From NCBI GenBank assembly GCA_030154105.1, contig JASKKP010000016.1, forward strand, positions 1-41,879: a DNA stretch of 41,879 bases, given 5' to 3'. A model generated the notes under the pieces. The model was not told the DNA's origin and did not search any database. It saw nothing but the letters and a program-made list of their open reading frames with translations. The translations under genes and the position numbers were made by a program. Position 1 is the stretch's first letter. Each line of letters starts with the position of its first letter. Of the stretch, positions 24,724 through 37,021 are shown in pieces. This DNA comes from Bacillota bacterium. GTDB taxonomy: Bacteria; Bacillota; DTU030; DUMP01.

Positions 24724-25436
24724 AGATCCGAGCCAAACTGGCCAAGGACGCCACAATTCGCTTTATATCTCACCTGGATATGGCCGGGGCCCTCGAAAAG
24801 GCGGTGCGCCGTGCCGGCCTCCCGATTGCCTACTCGGAAGGCTTCACGCCTCGGCCTAAGATCAACTTTGCTTCCGCGCTGGCCTTGGGTGTAACCAGTG
24901 AGGCCGAGTACGTGGACTTCGAACTTAAGGAGCGCATCAGCGTGGCCGAGTTTGTCCGCCGGCTCAAAGAGCAGCTTCCCCGGGGAATGCGCCTTCTCGC
25001 CGCCCGTGAGGTGGCGGCCGGGGCACCGGCGCTCATGTCCGAGGTAAACGCGGCGAGTTATTTGGTAGAGGCGCGCCTTCCCGGGCGGAGCAGCCGGGAG
25101 ATCGCCGCCGCCTGGGAGGACTTTCTGGCGCGCGAAACTATTTACATCTTCAAGGAAACGAAGCACAAGCGGCGCGATCTCAATATACGGCCCCTGATAC
25201 TCAAGGCCCGCCTCACCCCGCGTGCCGAAGGAGGCACGTGGGAGCTGCTCCTCCGGGCCGGGAGCACCGGCAACCTGCGCCCGGAAGAAGTGCTCGCGGC
25301 CTTTTTTGCGGAGACGGGTTGGGAAGGGACGGTGGAAAGAATCCATCGGACCGGGCTCTACATCGAGCGCTGGGGCAAATTACTCACCCCTTTGGTCGAA
25401 CCGCGCGCCCTAGAAGAAGCGGGGGAGAACGAGTGA
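24720..25436 (+). CDS. TIGR03936/DUF2344 radical SAM-linked protein
   Basis: A 238-residue protein with the family N-terminus KAKDATIRFISHLDMAGALE-like segment (ATIRFISHLDMAGALEKAVR) and GLPIAYSEGFTPRPKINFA. It has no radical SAM motif of its own and is coupled to the radical SAM gene by a GTGA overlap and to RNase G by another, giving a three-gene translational unit. It probably works with the upstream enzyme, perhaps in substrate handling; function not established. Confidence 0.93.
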   Translation: MKIRAKLAKDATIRFISHLDMAGALEKAVRRAGLPIAYSEGFTPRPKINFASALALGVTSEAEYVDFELKERISVAEFVRRLKEQLPRGMRLLAAREVAAGAPALMSEVNAASYLVEARLPGRSSREIAAAWEDFLARETIYIFKETKHKRRDLNIRPLILKARLTPRAEGGTWELLLRAGSTGNLRPEEVLAAFFAETGWEGTVERIHRTGLYIERWGKLLTPLVEPRALEEAGENE

Positions 25437-27139
25437 CGAGGGAAATAATCGTGCACGCGGCCGCCGAAGAGACGTGGGTGGCCCTCCTGGAGGACCGGGT
25501 GCTGGTTGAGCTTTATGTGGAGCAGGAAACCTGCCAGCGCCTGGTGGGGAACATCTACAAAGGCCGTGTGGAGAATGTGCTGCCCGGTATGCAGGCTGCT
25601 TTCGTCAACATCGGCCTTGAGCGAAACGCCTTTTTGTTTGTCGCCGACGCCGTACCTCGGCGCCAGCCGGCCGTGCCCGAAGAGGAAGACCCGGTGCCGG
25701 TTGCCGGCTTGAACATACGGGACGTGCTGCAGGAGGGCCAGGAGGTAGTGGTGCAGGTGGCCAAGGAGCCCATCGGGGGTAAAGGGGCCCGGGTAACCAC
25801 GCACCTCACCCTCCCCGGCCGCAACCTGGTGCTTATGCCTCAGGTGGATTATGTAGGCGTCTCCCGGCGCATCGAAGATGAAAAAGAAAGGGAACGCCTG
25901 CGGGCTGCGGCCCGTAAACTCAAACCGGAAGGTATGGGCCTCATTGTGCGCACGGCGGCCGAAGGGATTGGCGAAGAAGACTTGGCCCAGGACCTGGAGT
26001 TTCTGCTCAAGCTTTGGCGAGAAGTAGAAGGGCGCATCGAAAAAGCCAGCGCGCCGGCGCTGGTGTACCGGGACCTGGACCTTGTTTACCGGATAATGCG
26101 CGATCTTTTCACCGCCGATGTGGACCGGTTTGTGGTGGATAACCGCGAAGTGTATGAACGCGCTCTTGAGCTTATGGATCTTATGAGCCCGGAACTTAAG
26201 AACCGGGTGGTTTACTTTGACCCGCGCGAGGACATCCTTCAGGTGTACGGCCTGGAAGCGGACTTGGAGAAAGCCTTCCGCCGCAAAGTGTGGCTGAAAT
26301 GCGGGGGGTACATCGTCATCGACCAGACGGAAGCCCTAACCGCGATTGACGTGAATACCGGCAAGTACGTGGGGACTACTTCCCTGGCCGAGACGGTGCT
26401 TAAGACGAACCTCGAAGCGGCCGAGGAAATCGCCCGCCAGCTCAGGCTGCGGAACATAGGCGGCATCATCGTCATCGACTTCATCGATATGAGCGACCCG
26501 GCCGCGCAGGCCCAGGTGCTGGCGGCGCTCGAAGAGCACCTGAAACGCGACCGGGTAAAAGCGCACGTCTTGGGGCTTACCAAGCTGGGGCTTGTGGAGA
26601 TGACCAGGAAAAAGGTGCGCCGGGCTTTGGACAGCGTCTTTCTCAAGCCCTGCCCGTACTGCGAAGGGCGGGGGAAAATCCCTTCTGAGGAAACGGTAAG
26701 CCTAAAAGTACGGCGGGAAATCCGGCGGCTCCTCGCCCGCGAGAAGGTGGCCGCCCTGCTGGTGGAGGTGCACCCCAGCGTGGCGGCGGTGCTCATCGGC
26801 CCCGGCGGGGCAGGCCTGGAGGCCCTGGAACGCGAACTCAAGATACCCGTCTTGGTTCGCGGCGTTGAAGCCTTCCACAGCACGGCCTTCTCGCTAAAGC
26901 CCTTTAACTCGCGCGAGGAGATGCTGGCGGCGGCCCTACCCGTGCGCGAAGGCCAGGTTTTAGTGGTAAGGGTGGAGGAACAGCACCTCACCAACCCCCG
27001 CGACGGCATCGCCCGGGTAGAGGGCTTCGTCATCGACATCGAGGGCGGTGCTCGGCTGGTAGGAGAGACGGTGCGGGTGGAGATCACCAAGCTCACGCGC
27101 ACCTATGCCAAGGCCCGCCTGCTGGCCCGGGCCAAGTAA
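25433..27139 (+). CDS. rng: Ribonuclease E/G family endoribonuclease
   Basis: About 568 residues. An S1-type RNA-binding domain lies near residues 38-125 (GNIYKGRVENVLPGMQAAFV). The catalytic aspartates are in LTAIDVNTG and IVIDFIDMSDP. The zinc-link motif CPYC follows (KPCPYCEGRGKI). The length matches RNase G rather than RNase E; a final PNPase-like or TRAM-like strand region (VVRVEEQHLTNPRDGIARVE) is a feature of Clostridial members. GTG 25433 overlaps the previous stop, with GGGGGAG 5 bases upstream. It takes part in mRNA decay and rRNA maturation. Confidence 0.95.
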   Translation: MTREIIVHAAAEETWVALLEDRVLVELYVEQETCQRLVGNIYKGRVENVLPGMQAAFVNIGLERNAFLFVADAVPRRQPAVPEEEDPVPVAGLNIRDVLQEGQEVVVQVAKEPIGGKGARVTTHLTLPGRNLVLMPQVDYVGVSRRIEDEKERERLRAAARKLKPEGMGLIVRTAAEGIGEEDLAQDLEFLLKLWREVEGRIEKASAPALVYRDLDLVYRIMRDLFTADVDRFVVDNREVYERALELMDLMSPELKNRVVYFDPREDILQVYGLEADLEKAFRRKVWLKCGGYIVIDQTEALTAIDVNTGKYVGTTSLAETVLKTNLEAAEEIARQLRLRNIGGIIVIDFIDMSDPAAQAQVLAALEEHLKRDRVKAHVLGLTKLGLVEMTRKKVRRALDSVFLKPCPYCEGRGKIPSEETVSLKVRREIRRLLAREKVAALLVEVHPSVAAVLIGPGGAGLEALERELKIPVLVRGVEAFHSTAFSLKPFNSREEMLAAALPVREGQVLVVRVEEQHLTNPRDGIARVEGFVIDIEGGARLVGETVRVEITKLTRTYAKARLLARAK

Positions 27140-27210
27140 AACCGGCGCATTGGGGACCTAGCCCTTCTGGGAGCGGTTTGGAAACTTGCCGGCGGCGGAG
27201 GCTAAACGCG

Positions 27211-27240
27211 TTGACGGCTCCTTAGGCTATATGCTAGAAT
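27211..27240 (+). promoter_or_regulatory. Promoter of the rplU operon
   Basis: TTGACG (27211-27216) and TAGAAT (27235-27240) with an 18-base spacer, about 82 bases before the rplU start. Confidence 0.7.
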
Positions 27241-27322
27241 GGGGCGTAAGGGTCTGCCGCTCGGAGCGGGCATAAAGCCTTGAGCTGCCTTCTCCGGCGA
27301 GCCTGGGTATGGAGGTGGGAAA
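27241..27322 (+). promoter_or_regulatory. 5' leader of rplU, candidate ribosomal-protein L21 leader
   Basis: The untranslated leader carries a hairpin CCGCT-CGG-AGCGG (27257-27269) and ends in GGAGGTGGG before the GTG start. Firmicutes have a described L21 leader RNA at this position that is thought to allow autogenous control. I cannot confirm a covariance-model match by eye. Confidence 0.45.
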
Positions 27323-27634
27323 GTGTACGCAGTTATCGAGACGGGTGGCAAGCAGTACCGGGTGCAGGAAGGAGACGTGATCTTCGTCGAAAAGCTTCCT
27401 CAGAACCCGGACGAGACGGTAGAGTTCGATCGGGTCCTCCTTGTAGGCAAAGACGGCGAAATTAAGGTGGGGAACCCGTTCGTGCCCGGAGCCCGGGTCA
27501 CGGCTAAAGTGCTCGAGCAGGGCAAAGGGCCGAAGATCCTGGTGTTTAAGTACAAGGCCAAATCCAACTACCGGCGCCGTTACGGGCATCGCCAGCCGTT
27601 TACGAAGGTGCAAATCGAGGCCATCCAAGCCTAG
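27323..27634 (+). CDS. rplU: 50S ribosomal protein L21
   Basis: A 103-residue L21, standard length, with the hallmark [17 protein letters not shown] start and the [20 protein letters not shown] end. It binds 23S rRNA in the large subunit. GTG 27323 follows GGAGGTGGGAAA. It is the first gene of the conserved rplU-prp-rpmA-spo0B-obgE group. Confidence 0.98.
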   Translation: MYAVIETGGKQYRVQEGDVIFVEKLPQNPDETVEFDRVLLVGKDGEIKVGNPFVPGARVTAKVLEQGKGPKILVFKYKAKSNYRRRYGHRQPFTKVQIEAIQA

Positions 27635-27636
27635 CC

Positions 27637-27966
27637 ATGATTAGGGTGCGCATCGAACGCTGCCCCGAAGGACGGGGCGTGGCCGCCTTTACCGTCGAAG
27701 GACACGCCGGCTGGGCGCCGCACGGCCGGGACATAGTCTGCGCCGGCGTTTCGGCCCTGACCCAGGCGGCGCTCTTGGGGCTGGAGGAATACCTCGCGTT
27801 GAGCCCTAACGTGAAGGTGAAGGAAGGCTTTCTGCACTGCCGGTTACGCGGGGCGGAACAAAAAATGCGTGAAGCGCAGGCCATTTTGGCCACTATGGAG
27901 CTCGGGCTTCGGGCGATGGCGCGGGAGTACCCAGAGAGCATCAAAATAGAGGAGGTGCGAGCGTGA
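27637..27966 (+). CDS. prp: Ribosomal-processing cysteine protease Prp
   Basis: A 109-residue protein with the Prp catalytic pair: His in VEGHAGWA and Cys in [12 protein letters not shown]. Prp removes the N-terminal extension of L27, and the rpmA gene that follows encodes such an extension. It starts at ATG 27637, two bases after rplU, and its end overlaps the rpmA start by 4 bases. Confidence 0.95.
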   Translation: MIRVRIERCPEGRGVAAFTVEGHAGWAPHGRDIVCAGVSALTQAALLGLEEYLALSPNVKVKEGFLHCRLRGAEQKMREAQAILATMELGLRAMAREYPESIKIEEVRA

Positions 27967-28253
27967 GGCCGTTTAATCTGCAGCTTTTCGCGCATAAAAA
28001 GGGTGTGGGCAGCTCGCGCAACGGCCGCGACAGCCATGCCCAGCGCTTGGGCGTGAAGAGGTTTGGGGGCCAGTATGTCACCGCCGGCAGCATCTTGGTG
28101 CGCCAGCGGGGCACTAAGATCCACCCGGGCGAGAATGTGGGTAGGGGAAAAGACGATACCCTGTTCGCGAAGGTAGACGGCGTCGTGGTGTTCGAGACCA
28201 AAGCTGGCGGACGGAAGCAGGTGAGCGTGCGCCCGGCGGTGGGAGCAAAATAA
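27963..28253 (+). CDS. rpmA: 50S ribosomal protein L27 with Prp-cleavable N-terminus
   Basis: A 96-residue L27: [20 protein letters not shown] is diagnostic. The chain begins MRPFNLQLF before AHKK, matching the Firmicutes/Fusobacteria extension that Prp cuts after the Phe. Removal exposes the residues that reach the peptidyl-transferase centre. GTG 27963 overlaps the prp stop. An intrinsic terminator follows, which splits this ribosomal group from spo0B-obgE. Confidence 0.98.
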   Translation: MRPFNLQLFAHKKGVGSSRNGRDSHAQRLGVKRFGGQYVTAGSILVRQRGTKIHPGENVGRGKDDTLFAKVDGVVVFETKAGGRKQVSVRPAVGAK

Positions 28254-28260
28254 AGGGCGA

Positions 28261-28286
28261 GGGCACCCCACTAGGTGCCCTTTTTT
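28261..28286 (+). terminator. rpmA terminator
   Basis: GGGCACC (28261-28267), loop CCACTA, GGTGCCC (28274-28280), then six T residues. Confidence 0.93.
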
Positions 28287-28370
28287 CCGCCTTTATAAGA
28301 GGATAATTCCCCCACCCTGTCGAATAGATAAGGCGAATATTCAGACCCAGGAATGACAGGGGGGACTGAT

Positions 28371-30684
<2,314 letters not shown>

Positions 30685-30698
<14 letters not shown>

Positions 30699-30728
30699 GG
30701 TTGACCCGGGCCAGCGCCCCCCTTTTTT
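30685..30728 (+). terminator. Terminator after the obgE unit
   Basis: GGGGG-A-CTGGC (30685-30695) pairs with GCCAG-CG-CCCCC (30710-30721), followed by six T residues. The 5' arm overlaps the last codons of the small Cys protein. Confidence 0.8.
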
Positions 30729-30828
30729 CCTACCTTGAAAATAACCAGTTGCTGGAAATGGTTGTCTTCATTCCTCTGGTGGTGCCGCTGGCGGCATAGG
30801 CGCCTACCCAGAGAGAAACAAGCTGTGG

Positions 30829-30834
30829 TATAAT
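30829..30834 (+). promoter_or_regulatory. -10 element of the nadD promoter
   Basis: A perfect TATAAT precedes nadD. No good -35 box is seen 16-18 bases upstream. The ATG at 30833 falls inside this box, which rules it out as the nadD start. Confidence 0.55.
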
Positions 30835-30865
30835 GGCGGCAATGGAAGTTCGGGAGGTAAAGAAA

Positions 30866-31480
30866 TTGACGAACGGGGCGCTGAAACGCGTGGGGATTAT
30901 GGGGGGGACCTTCGACCCAATTCATTACGGGCACCTGGTGGCGGCCGAGGCAGCAAGGGTTGCCTTCCAGCTGGAACCGGTGCTCTTTGTTCCTAATCGG
31001 CTTCCGCCGCACAAGAAGGACTACCCCGTAACCGAAGCTAAACATCGCTACCTAATGACGGTTCTGGCCACCATCACCAACCCCCACTTTGAGGTTTCGC
31101 GGGTGGAATTGGACCGGGAAGGGTACTCTTACACCATTGATACCCTGCGCGAGCTGCGTGCCAGTTTCGACCCTACCGTTGACTTGTATTTTATCAGCGG
31201 TGCCGATGCCATTTTAGACCTTCTTAGCTGGAAAGATGTAGACGAGCTTTTAAGTCTCTGCTACTTTATTGCGGCCACGCGACCTGGCTACAAACTCAAC
31301 GTTGAATTGGGACACTTGACCCAGCGGTACGCGAGCAAGGTGTTCACAGTAGAGGTTCCGGCCTTGGCCATATCCTCAACCGACATCCGGCGGCGGGTGA
31401 AAGAGGGGAAACCCATCAAGTATCTTTTGCCGGAGTCGGTGGAAAACTACATTTACAAGCATAACCTTTACCGCCCATAG
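30866..31480 (+). CDS. nadD: Nicotinate-nucleotide adenylyltransferase NadD
   Basis: About 204 residues. The nucleotidyltransferase motif [12 protein letters not shown] and the C-terminal ISSTDIRRR motif are intact. It makes nicotinate adenine dinucleotide in NAD synthesis. The start is TTG 30866, with GGGAGG 7 bases upstream; the longer ATG at 30833 lies within the -10 box and is rejected. Position between obgE and yqeK is the common Firmicutes order, here with an RRM gene inserted before yqeK. Confidence 0.96.
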   Translation: MTNGALKRVGIMGGTFDPIHYGHLVAAEAARVAFQLEPVLFVPNRLPPHKKDYPVTEAKHRYLMTVLATITNPHFEVSRVELDREGYSYTIDTLRELRASFDPTVDLYFISGADAILDLLSWKDVDELLSLCYFIAATRPGYKLNVELGHLTQRYASKVFTVEVPALAISSTDIRRRVKEGKPIKYLLPESVENYIYKHNLYRP

Positions 31481-31527
31481 GATTGCCCAGTGAAAAAATA
31501 AATTTCGGGCCAAAGAAGGAATGTCTT

Positions 31528-31568
31528 GCCCAAGCGTCGAACTTTACATTAGTTCGAGGTTTCTGGGC
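31528..31568 (+). promoter_or_regulatory. Structured leader upstream of the RRM gene
   Basis: Nested arms: GCCCA (31528-31532) with TGGGC (31564-31568), and inside them TCGAAC (31537-31542) with GTTCGA (31552-31557) around a nine-base A/T-rich loop. No U-run follows, so it is not a terminator. It sits just before the ribosome site of the RRM gene and could be a binding target for that protein; inference. Confidence 0.4.
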
Positions 31569-31591
31569 CTCAGAAAGGTAGGTGAAGTTCC

Positions 31592-31852
31592 TTGAAAACC
31601 ATCTACGTTGGCAATCTACCGTGGGCTACTACCGAAGAAGAGCTAGCCTCGGTGTTTGCTGAGAAGACGGGTGTCAACATCCAGGCGAGCCGCATCATTA
31701 CGGATCGTGAAACCGGGCGTTCCCGGGGCTTTGGGTTCGTAGAGGTAGCCGACGCCGACCTGGAAAAGGTCCTTGCAGCCATGCAGGGTGTTACCATTGG
31801 CGGGCGTGAGATCGTGGTGAACGAAGCCAGGGCACGGCAGAGCCGGGCCTAA
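31592..31852 (+). CDS. Bacterial RRM RNA-binding protein
   Basis: An 86-residue single RRM with RNP2 (IYVGNLPW) and RNP1 (RSRGFGFVEV) intact. Such small RRM proteins in bacteria bind single-stranded RNA, often in cold or stress adaptation. The start is TTG 31592 with AGGTAGGTGAAG upstream. It is flanked by a structured leader and its own terminator, so it is monocistronic, set between nadD and yqeK. Confidence 0.95.
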   Translation: MKTIYVGNLPWATTEEELASVFAEKTGVNIQASRIITDRETGRSRGFGFVEVADADLEKVLAAMQGVTIGGREIVVNEARARQSRA

Positions 31853-31873
31853 GAAGTTGGATGAGGAAGCGGG

Positions 31874-31903
31874 CCCTCGTGCACATATCACGAGGGTCTC
31901 TTT
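31874..31903 (+). terminator. Terminator of the RRM gene
   Basis: CCCTCGTG (31874-31881), loop CACATAT, CACGAGGG (31889-31896), then TCTCTTT. Confidence 0.8.
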
Positions 31904-31963
31904 GCTTGCCCGGGTTTATATGTCCGGCGGCTAAACAGCATAATGGCGGCAGGTGGGATAGAG

Positions 31964-32590
31964 ATGATTTGGGAGGACCTTGTGGCTAAGCTGGCGGAGA
32001 GGCTTTCCCCGGAACGGCTAAAGCACTCGCTGGGCGTGGCCGAGGCCGGCGTTCGTCTTGCCCGGCGCTGGGGGGCGAACGAGGAGCAGGCACGCCTGGC
32101 CGGGCTGCTTCACGACTGTGCCAAGGGCCTGAGCCCGGATGAGTTGTTGCAATGGGCGCTGGCGTTTGGTATAGTAGGGAATGATATAGAAAGGGCCTGT
32201 CCGGATCTTCTGCACGGTCCCGTAGGTGCCTTAATCGCTTGGAAAGAATACGGGGTGATGGATGCCGCTGTACTTTCGGCCATACGGCTGCATACGTTGG
32301 GTGGCGAGGGAATGAACCTTCTCGAGCGGATAATCTACCTGGCCGACTATATTGAACCGGGGCGTGCATTTCCAGGGGTAGAGGAACTAAGGGCCTTGGC
32401 AGAGCAGGATCTTGACCGAGCACTGCTTCGGGCCATGGAGGGCACCATCCGTTACGTGCTGCAGCGGGGATTGCTGCTCCACCCGCAGACGGTGCGGGCG
32501 CGGAACAGCCTCCTGGCCGAGATGGCAACAGACCGACGGGAGAGGGGAAAACATGGCAGGGAGGAGAAGGCCGGCTGCGCGCCGGCTTAA
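31964..32590 (+). CDS. yqeK: YqeK-type HD-domain hydrolase (symmetrical Ap4A hydrolase family)
   Basis: About 208 residues. The HD metal site is visible: H in RLKHSLGVA, HD in LLHDCAKG, H in LLHGPVGA, and D in YLADYIEPGR. Bacterial YqeK enzymes hydrolyse diadenosine tetraphosphate to ADP. ATG 31964 has AGGTGGG upstream; ATG 31943 has no ribosome site and lies in a CATAAT box. It follows nadD/RRM and overlaps the LCP gene by 38 bases. Confidence 0.93.
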   Translation: MIWEDLVAKLAERLSPERLKHSLGVAEAGVRLARRWGANEEQARLAGLLHDCAKGLSPDELLQWALAFGIVGNDIERACPDLLHGPVGALIAWKEYGVMDAAVLSAIRLHTLGGEGMNLLERIIYLADYIEPGRAFPGVEELRALAEQDLDRALLRAMEGTIRYVLQRGLLLHPQTVRARNSLLAEMATDRRERGKHGREEKAGCAPA

Positions 32591-33782
32591 CTGGAAGAAG
32601 TTTGTGCTCTTTTGTGGTAGCGTCCTCCTTTTGGTGGTGTTGGCGATAGGAGCGGGCCTCTACGCTTTTCTCGGGGGGCTTGGCCCTTCGGTAAACGAGG
32701 CAGCTGGCCGAGGGCATCCGGAGCCGGCCAGGCAAGAGCCGATCAACGTGCTGGTTCTGGGGTTGGACGCCGGCGTTTTGGAACCGCATACCGGTTACCT
32801 GCCGGAGCGAACTGACACCATCATGGTGGTCACCTTTGATCCGGAGAAAAAACGGGCCGGCATACTTTCCATCCCCCGCGATACTCGAGTATCCATACCC
32901 GGGCACGGGCTGGACAAGATCAATGCCGCTCATGCTTACGGCGGAACTGATCTGGCCATCAAAACCGTGGAGAACCTTTTGAACATCCCGATTCACTACT
33001 ATGTAAAGATAAACTATGCCGGACTTACCAAGCTGGTCGACGCCCTGGGCGGCGTGAAAATCGACGTGGAACAAAACATGCACTACGTCGACCGGGCGGG
33101 AGGTCTCAAGATCGACCTGAAAGCCGGTCCGCAGGTGCTGGACGGCGCTAAAGCCGAGCAGTACCTGCGCTACCGCAACCAAACCGGTGATCTCGGCCGC
33201 ATCGGCCGGCAGCAGAAGTTCGTGCGGGCGCTGGCTGAGCAGGTCTTCTCTGCCAGTACCCTCCTCAAGATTCCGGAGCTGGCCCGCATCGTGAGCGAAA
33301 ACGTGGAGACGGACATGAGCCCGGCGCAGATCGTCTATTACGCCAATCTGGCGCGCCAGGTAGATCTGGCCCAGGTACCGATCGAAACTCTGGAGGGAAC
33401 GCCAAAATACATCGGCGGCGTGAGCTACTTCCTGGTGGATCAAGGGAAAATCGGCGACCAGGTGGCCAAGGTCCTGCTGGGTGTGGACCGGGAGGCCAAC
33501 AAGGCCGTCCGGCTGGAAGTGCTGAACGGGAGCGGCGAGCCGGGAGCGGCCCGCGAAGTTGCCGAACAGCTGAGCAATATGGGCTATACCGTCGTGCGCG
33601 TGGGCAATGCCGATCGCTTCACCTACCGTGAGAGCCAAATCGTACGCCGGCCCGACGCGCCGGAGGAAGCGGTGGGGGCCATCGCTAGGGCCCTTAACGT
33701 AACGCGCATTGTCCAGGCGGGAGAAGGAGAAACCCTAGATGTGGATATTAGAGTGATTGTGGGGCCTGATTTGGCCGGTTAG
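32553..33782 (+). CDS. LytR-CpsA-Psr (LCP) family cell-wall ligase
   Basis: About 409 residues. Arg/Lys-rich cytoplasmic tail, one TM helix at about 18-41, then an extracellular LCP domain with LVLGLDAG, RTDTIMVVTFDP, SIPRDTRV and the RIGRQQKFVRAL arginine motif. A LytR_C domain follows (about 318-405, VLNGSGEPGAAREVAEQL). LCP proteins attach anionic glycopolymers to peptidoglycan. ATG 32553 follows GAGAGGGG and overlaps the end of yqeK. Confidence 0.94.
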   Translation: MAGRRRPAARRLNWKKFVLFCGSVLLLVVLAIGAGLYAFLGGLGPSVNEAAGRGHPEPARQEPINVLVLGLDAGVLEPHTGYLPERTDTIMVVTFDPEKKRAGILSIPRDTRVSIPGHGLDKINAAHAYGGTDLAIKTVENLLNIPIHYYVKINYAGLTKLVDALGGVKIDVEQNMHYVDRAGGLKIDLKAGPQVLDGAKAEQYLRYRNQTGDLGRIGRQQKFVRALAEQVFSASTLLKIPELARIVSENVETDMSPAQIVYYANLARQVDLAQVPIETLEGTPKYIGGVSYFLVDQGKIGDQVAKVLLGVDREANKAVRLEVLNGSGEPGAAREVAEQLSNMGYTVVRVGNADRFTYRESQIVRRPDAPEEAVGAIARALNVTRIVQAGEGETLDVDIRVIVGPDLAG

Positions 33783-33798
33783 GGGGTTGAGTTTAAGA

Positions 33799-34212
33799 GT
33801 GGAAACGCGGGAAATAGCCCGCTTGGCCGCTTTGGCGGCCGAAGAAAAGAAAGGGCGCGATGTAGTGATCTTGGATATATCCGGGATTTCGCTCATCGCG
33901 GACTACTTTGTAATTACCAGCGCTGCGAACCGAGTGCAGCTTGCGGCCATCGCCGACCGAGTGGAAGAGGTTTTGGCGGAGCACGGTGTGCCGCTTCTCC
34001 ACCGCGAAGGGCATGCCAATGCAACCTGGATCCTCCTCGACTACGGCGGCGTTGTGGTGCATGTGATGCTGGAAGAAGCCCGCGACTTCTACGGGCTGGA
34101 ACGCTTGTGGGGTGATGCGCCGGTTTTCCGACCGGAGGCCTTGACAACCGAAGCACATTCCAGTATAATCTCAGGTGTGACAAGCGAAAACGCGCGCAAT
34201 GAAGAGGAGTAG
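33799..34212 (+). CDS. rsfS: Ribosomal silencing factor RsfS
   Basis: About 137 residues with the RsfS core: AALAAEEKKGRDVVILDISG, IADYFVITSAANRVQL, and LLDYGGVVVHVMLEEARDFYGLERLWGDAP. RsfS binds L14 and blocks subunit joining in starvation. GTG 33799 gives the family-like N-terminus; TTG 33787 abuts AGGGGG directly and is an alternative. The last ~20 codons hold the promoter of the leuS T-box unit, and the tail past the WGDAP motif is not conserved. Confidence 0.94.
   Translation: METREIARLAALAAEEKKGRDVVILDISGISLIADYFVITSAANRVQLAAIADRVEEVLAEHGVPLLHREGHANATWILLDYGGVVVHVMLEEARDFYGLERLWGDAPVFRPEALTTEAHSSIISGVTSENARNEEE
34141..34169 (+). promoter_or_regulatory. Consensus promoter of the T-box/tRNA-Ala/leuS unit
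   Basis: TTGACA (34141-34146) and TATAAT (34164-34169) with a 17-base spacer: a perfect sigma-A consensus, lying inside the 3' end of rsfS. Transcription should begin near 34176 and read through Stem I, tRNA-Ala, the terminator decision and leuS. Confidence 0.9.
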
Positions 34213-34314
34213 TAGGCAGTACCGTTGCTTCAAGAGAGCCGGGGGTCGGTGGGAACCGGCAGCGAGGTATGCCGAACTCGCCTCGGAGCACGGAGGCAAA
34301 GTGGGCAAAGAAGT

Positions 34315-34389
34315 GGGGCTGTGGCGCAGTGGGAGCGCGCTTCCTTGGCATGGAAGAGGTCACGGGTTCAATCCCCGTCAGCTCCACCA
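34315..34389 (+). tRNA. tRNA-Ala (anticodon GGC), nested in the leuS T-box leader
   Basis: A complete cloverleaf with encoded CCA: acceptor GGGGCTG/CAGCTCC including the G3-U70 wobble that identifies tRNA-Ala, D-stem GCGC/GCGC, anticodon stem CTTCC/GGAAG with loop TTGGCAT (anticodon 34347-34349), five-base variable loop, and T-arm ACGGG/CCCGT with TTCAATC. Discriminator A at 34386. It should be made from the upstream consensus promoter, before the terminator, regardless of the T-box decision. Confidence 0.97.
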
Positions 34390-34435
34390 ATTTTTCATCT
34401 TTGCCAAGCAGGGTGGTACCGCGGGATGGTACATA

Positions 34436-34476
34436 ACCTCTCGTCCCTGGCCCGACCAGGCGCGAGAGGTTTTCTT
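34436..34476 (+). terminator. T-box-controlled terminator
   Basis: ACCTCTCG (34436-34443) pairs with CGAGAGGT (34463-34470), with inner CCTGG/CCAGG and a TTTTCTT tail. The CGTCCCT segment in the 5' arm also pairs with AGGG of the T-box, so terminator and antiterminator exclude each other. Confidence 0.92.
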
Positions 34477-34519
34477 ATAGCCGAATGAGGAAGGTTTCTA
34501 CTGGAAGGAGAGGGACTCT

Positions 34520-37006
<2,487 letters not shown>

Positions 37007-37021
37007 CATGGCGACGCAGAT

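Larger units (their letters stand above)
34193..34476 (+). promoter_or_regulatory. Leucine T-box leader (riboswitch) of leuS, containing a tRNA gene
   Basis: Stem I spans about 34193-34292. GGCA/TGCC (34215-34218/34270-34273), TACC/GGTA and TTGCT/AGCGA stack below the AGAGAG bulge (34233-34238) and the distal GCCGG/CCGGC hairpin. The specifier loop GAACTC places codon CTC (Leu) at 34277-34279, in agreement with leuS. A stem GGCAAAGA (34304-34311)/TCTTTGCC (34398-34405) follows, then the T-box AGGGTGGTACCGCG (34410-34423), whose TGGT can pair with an ACCA end. The terminator is annotated separately. Uncharged tRNA-Leu should favour the antiterminator. Unusually, a whole tRNA-Ala gene fills the loop of the middle stem. 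Confidence 0.92.

Noticed and set aside
30833-30865. ATG 30833 as the nadD start
   Set aside because: It lies within the TATAAT box, and TTG 30866 has a well-spaced GGGAGG.
31986-33638. A 550-codon minus-strand frame opposite yqeK and the LCP gene
   Set aside because: It is antisense to two recognised genes with intact motifs, has low-complexity composition and no ribosome site.
34315-34389. The tRNA-like fold as part of the normal T-box leader (stem II/III)
   Set aside because: All four arms, the T-loop, the anticodon loop, G3-U70 and encoded CCA match a real tRNA-Ala; a leader stem would not copy all of these.
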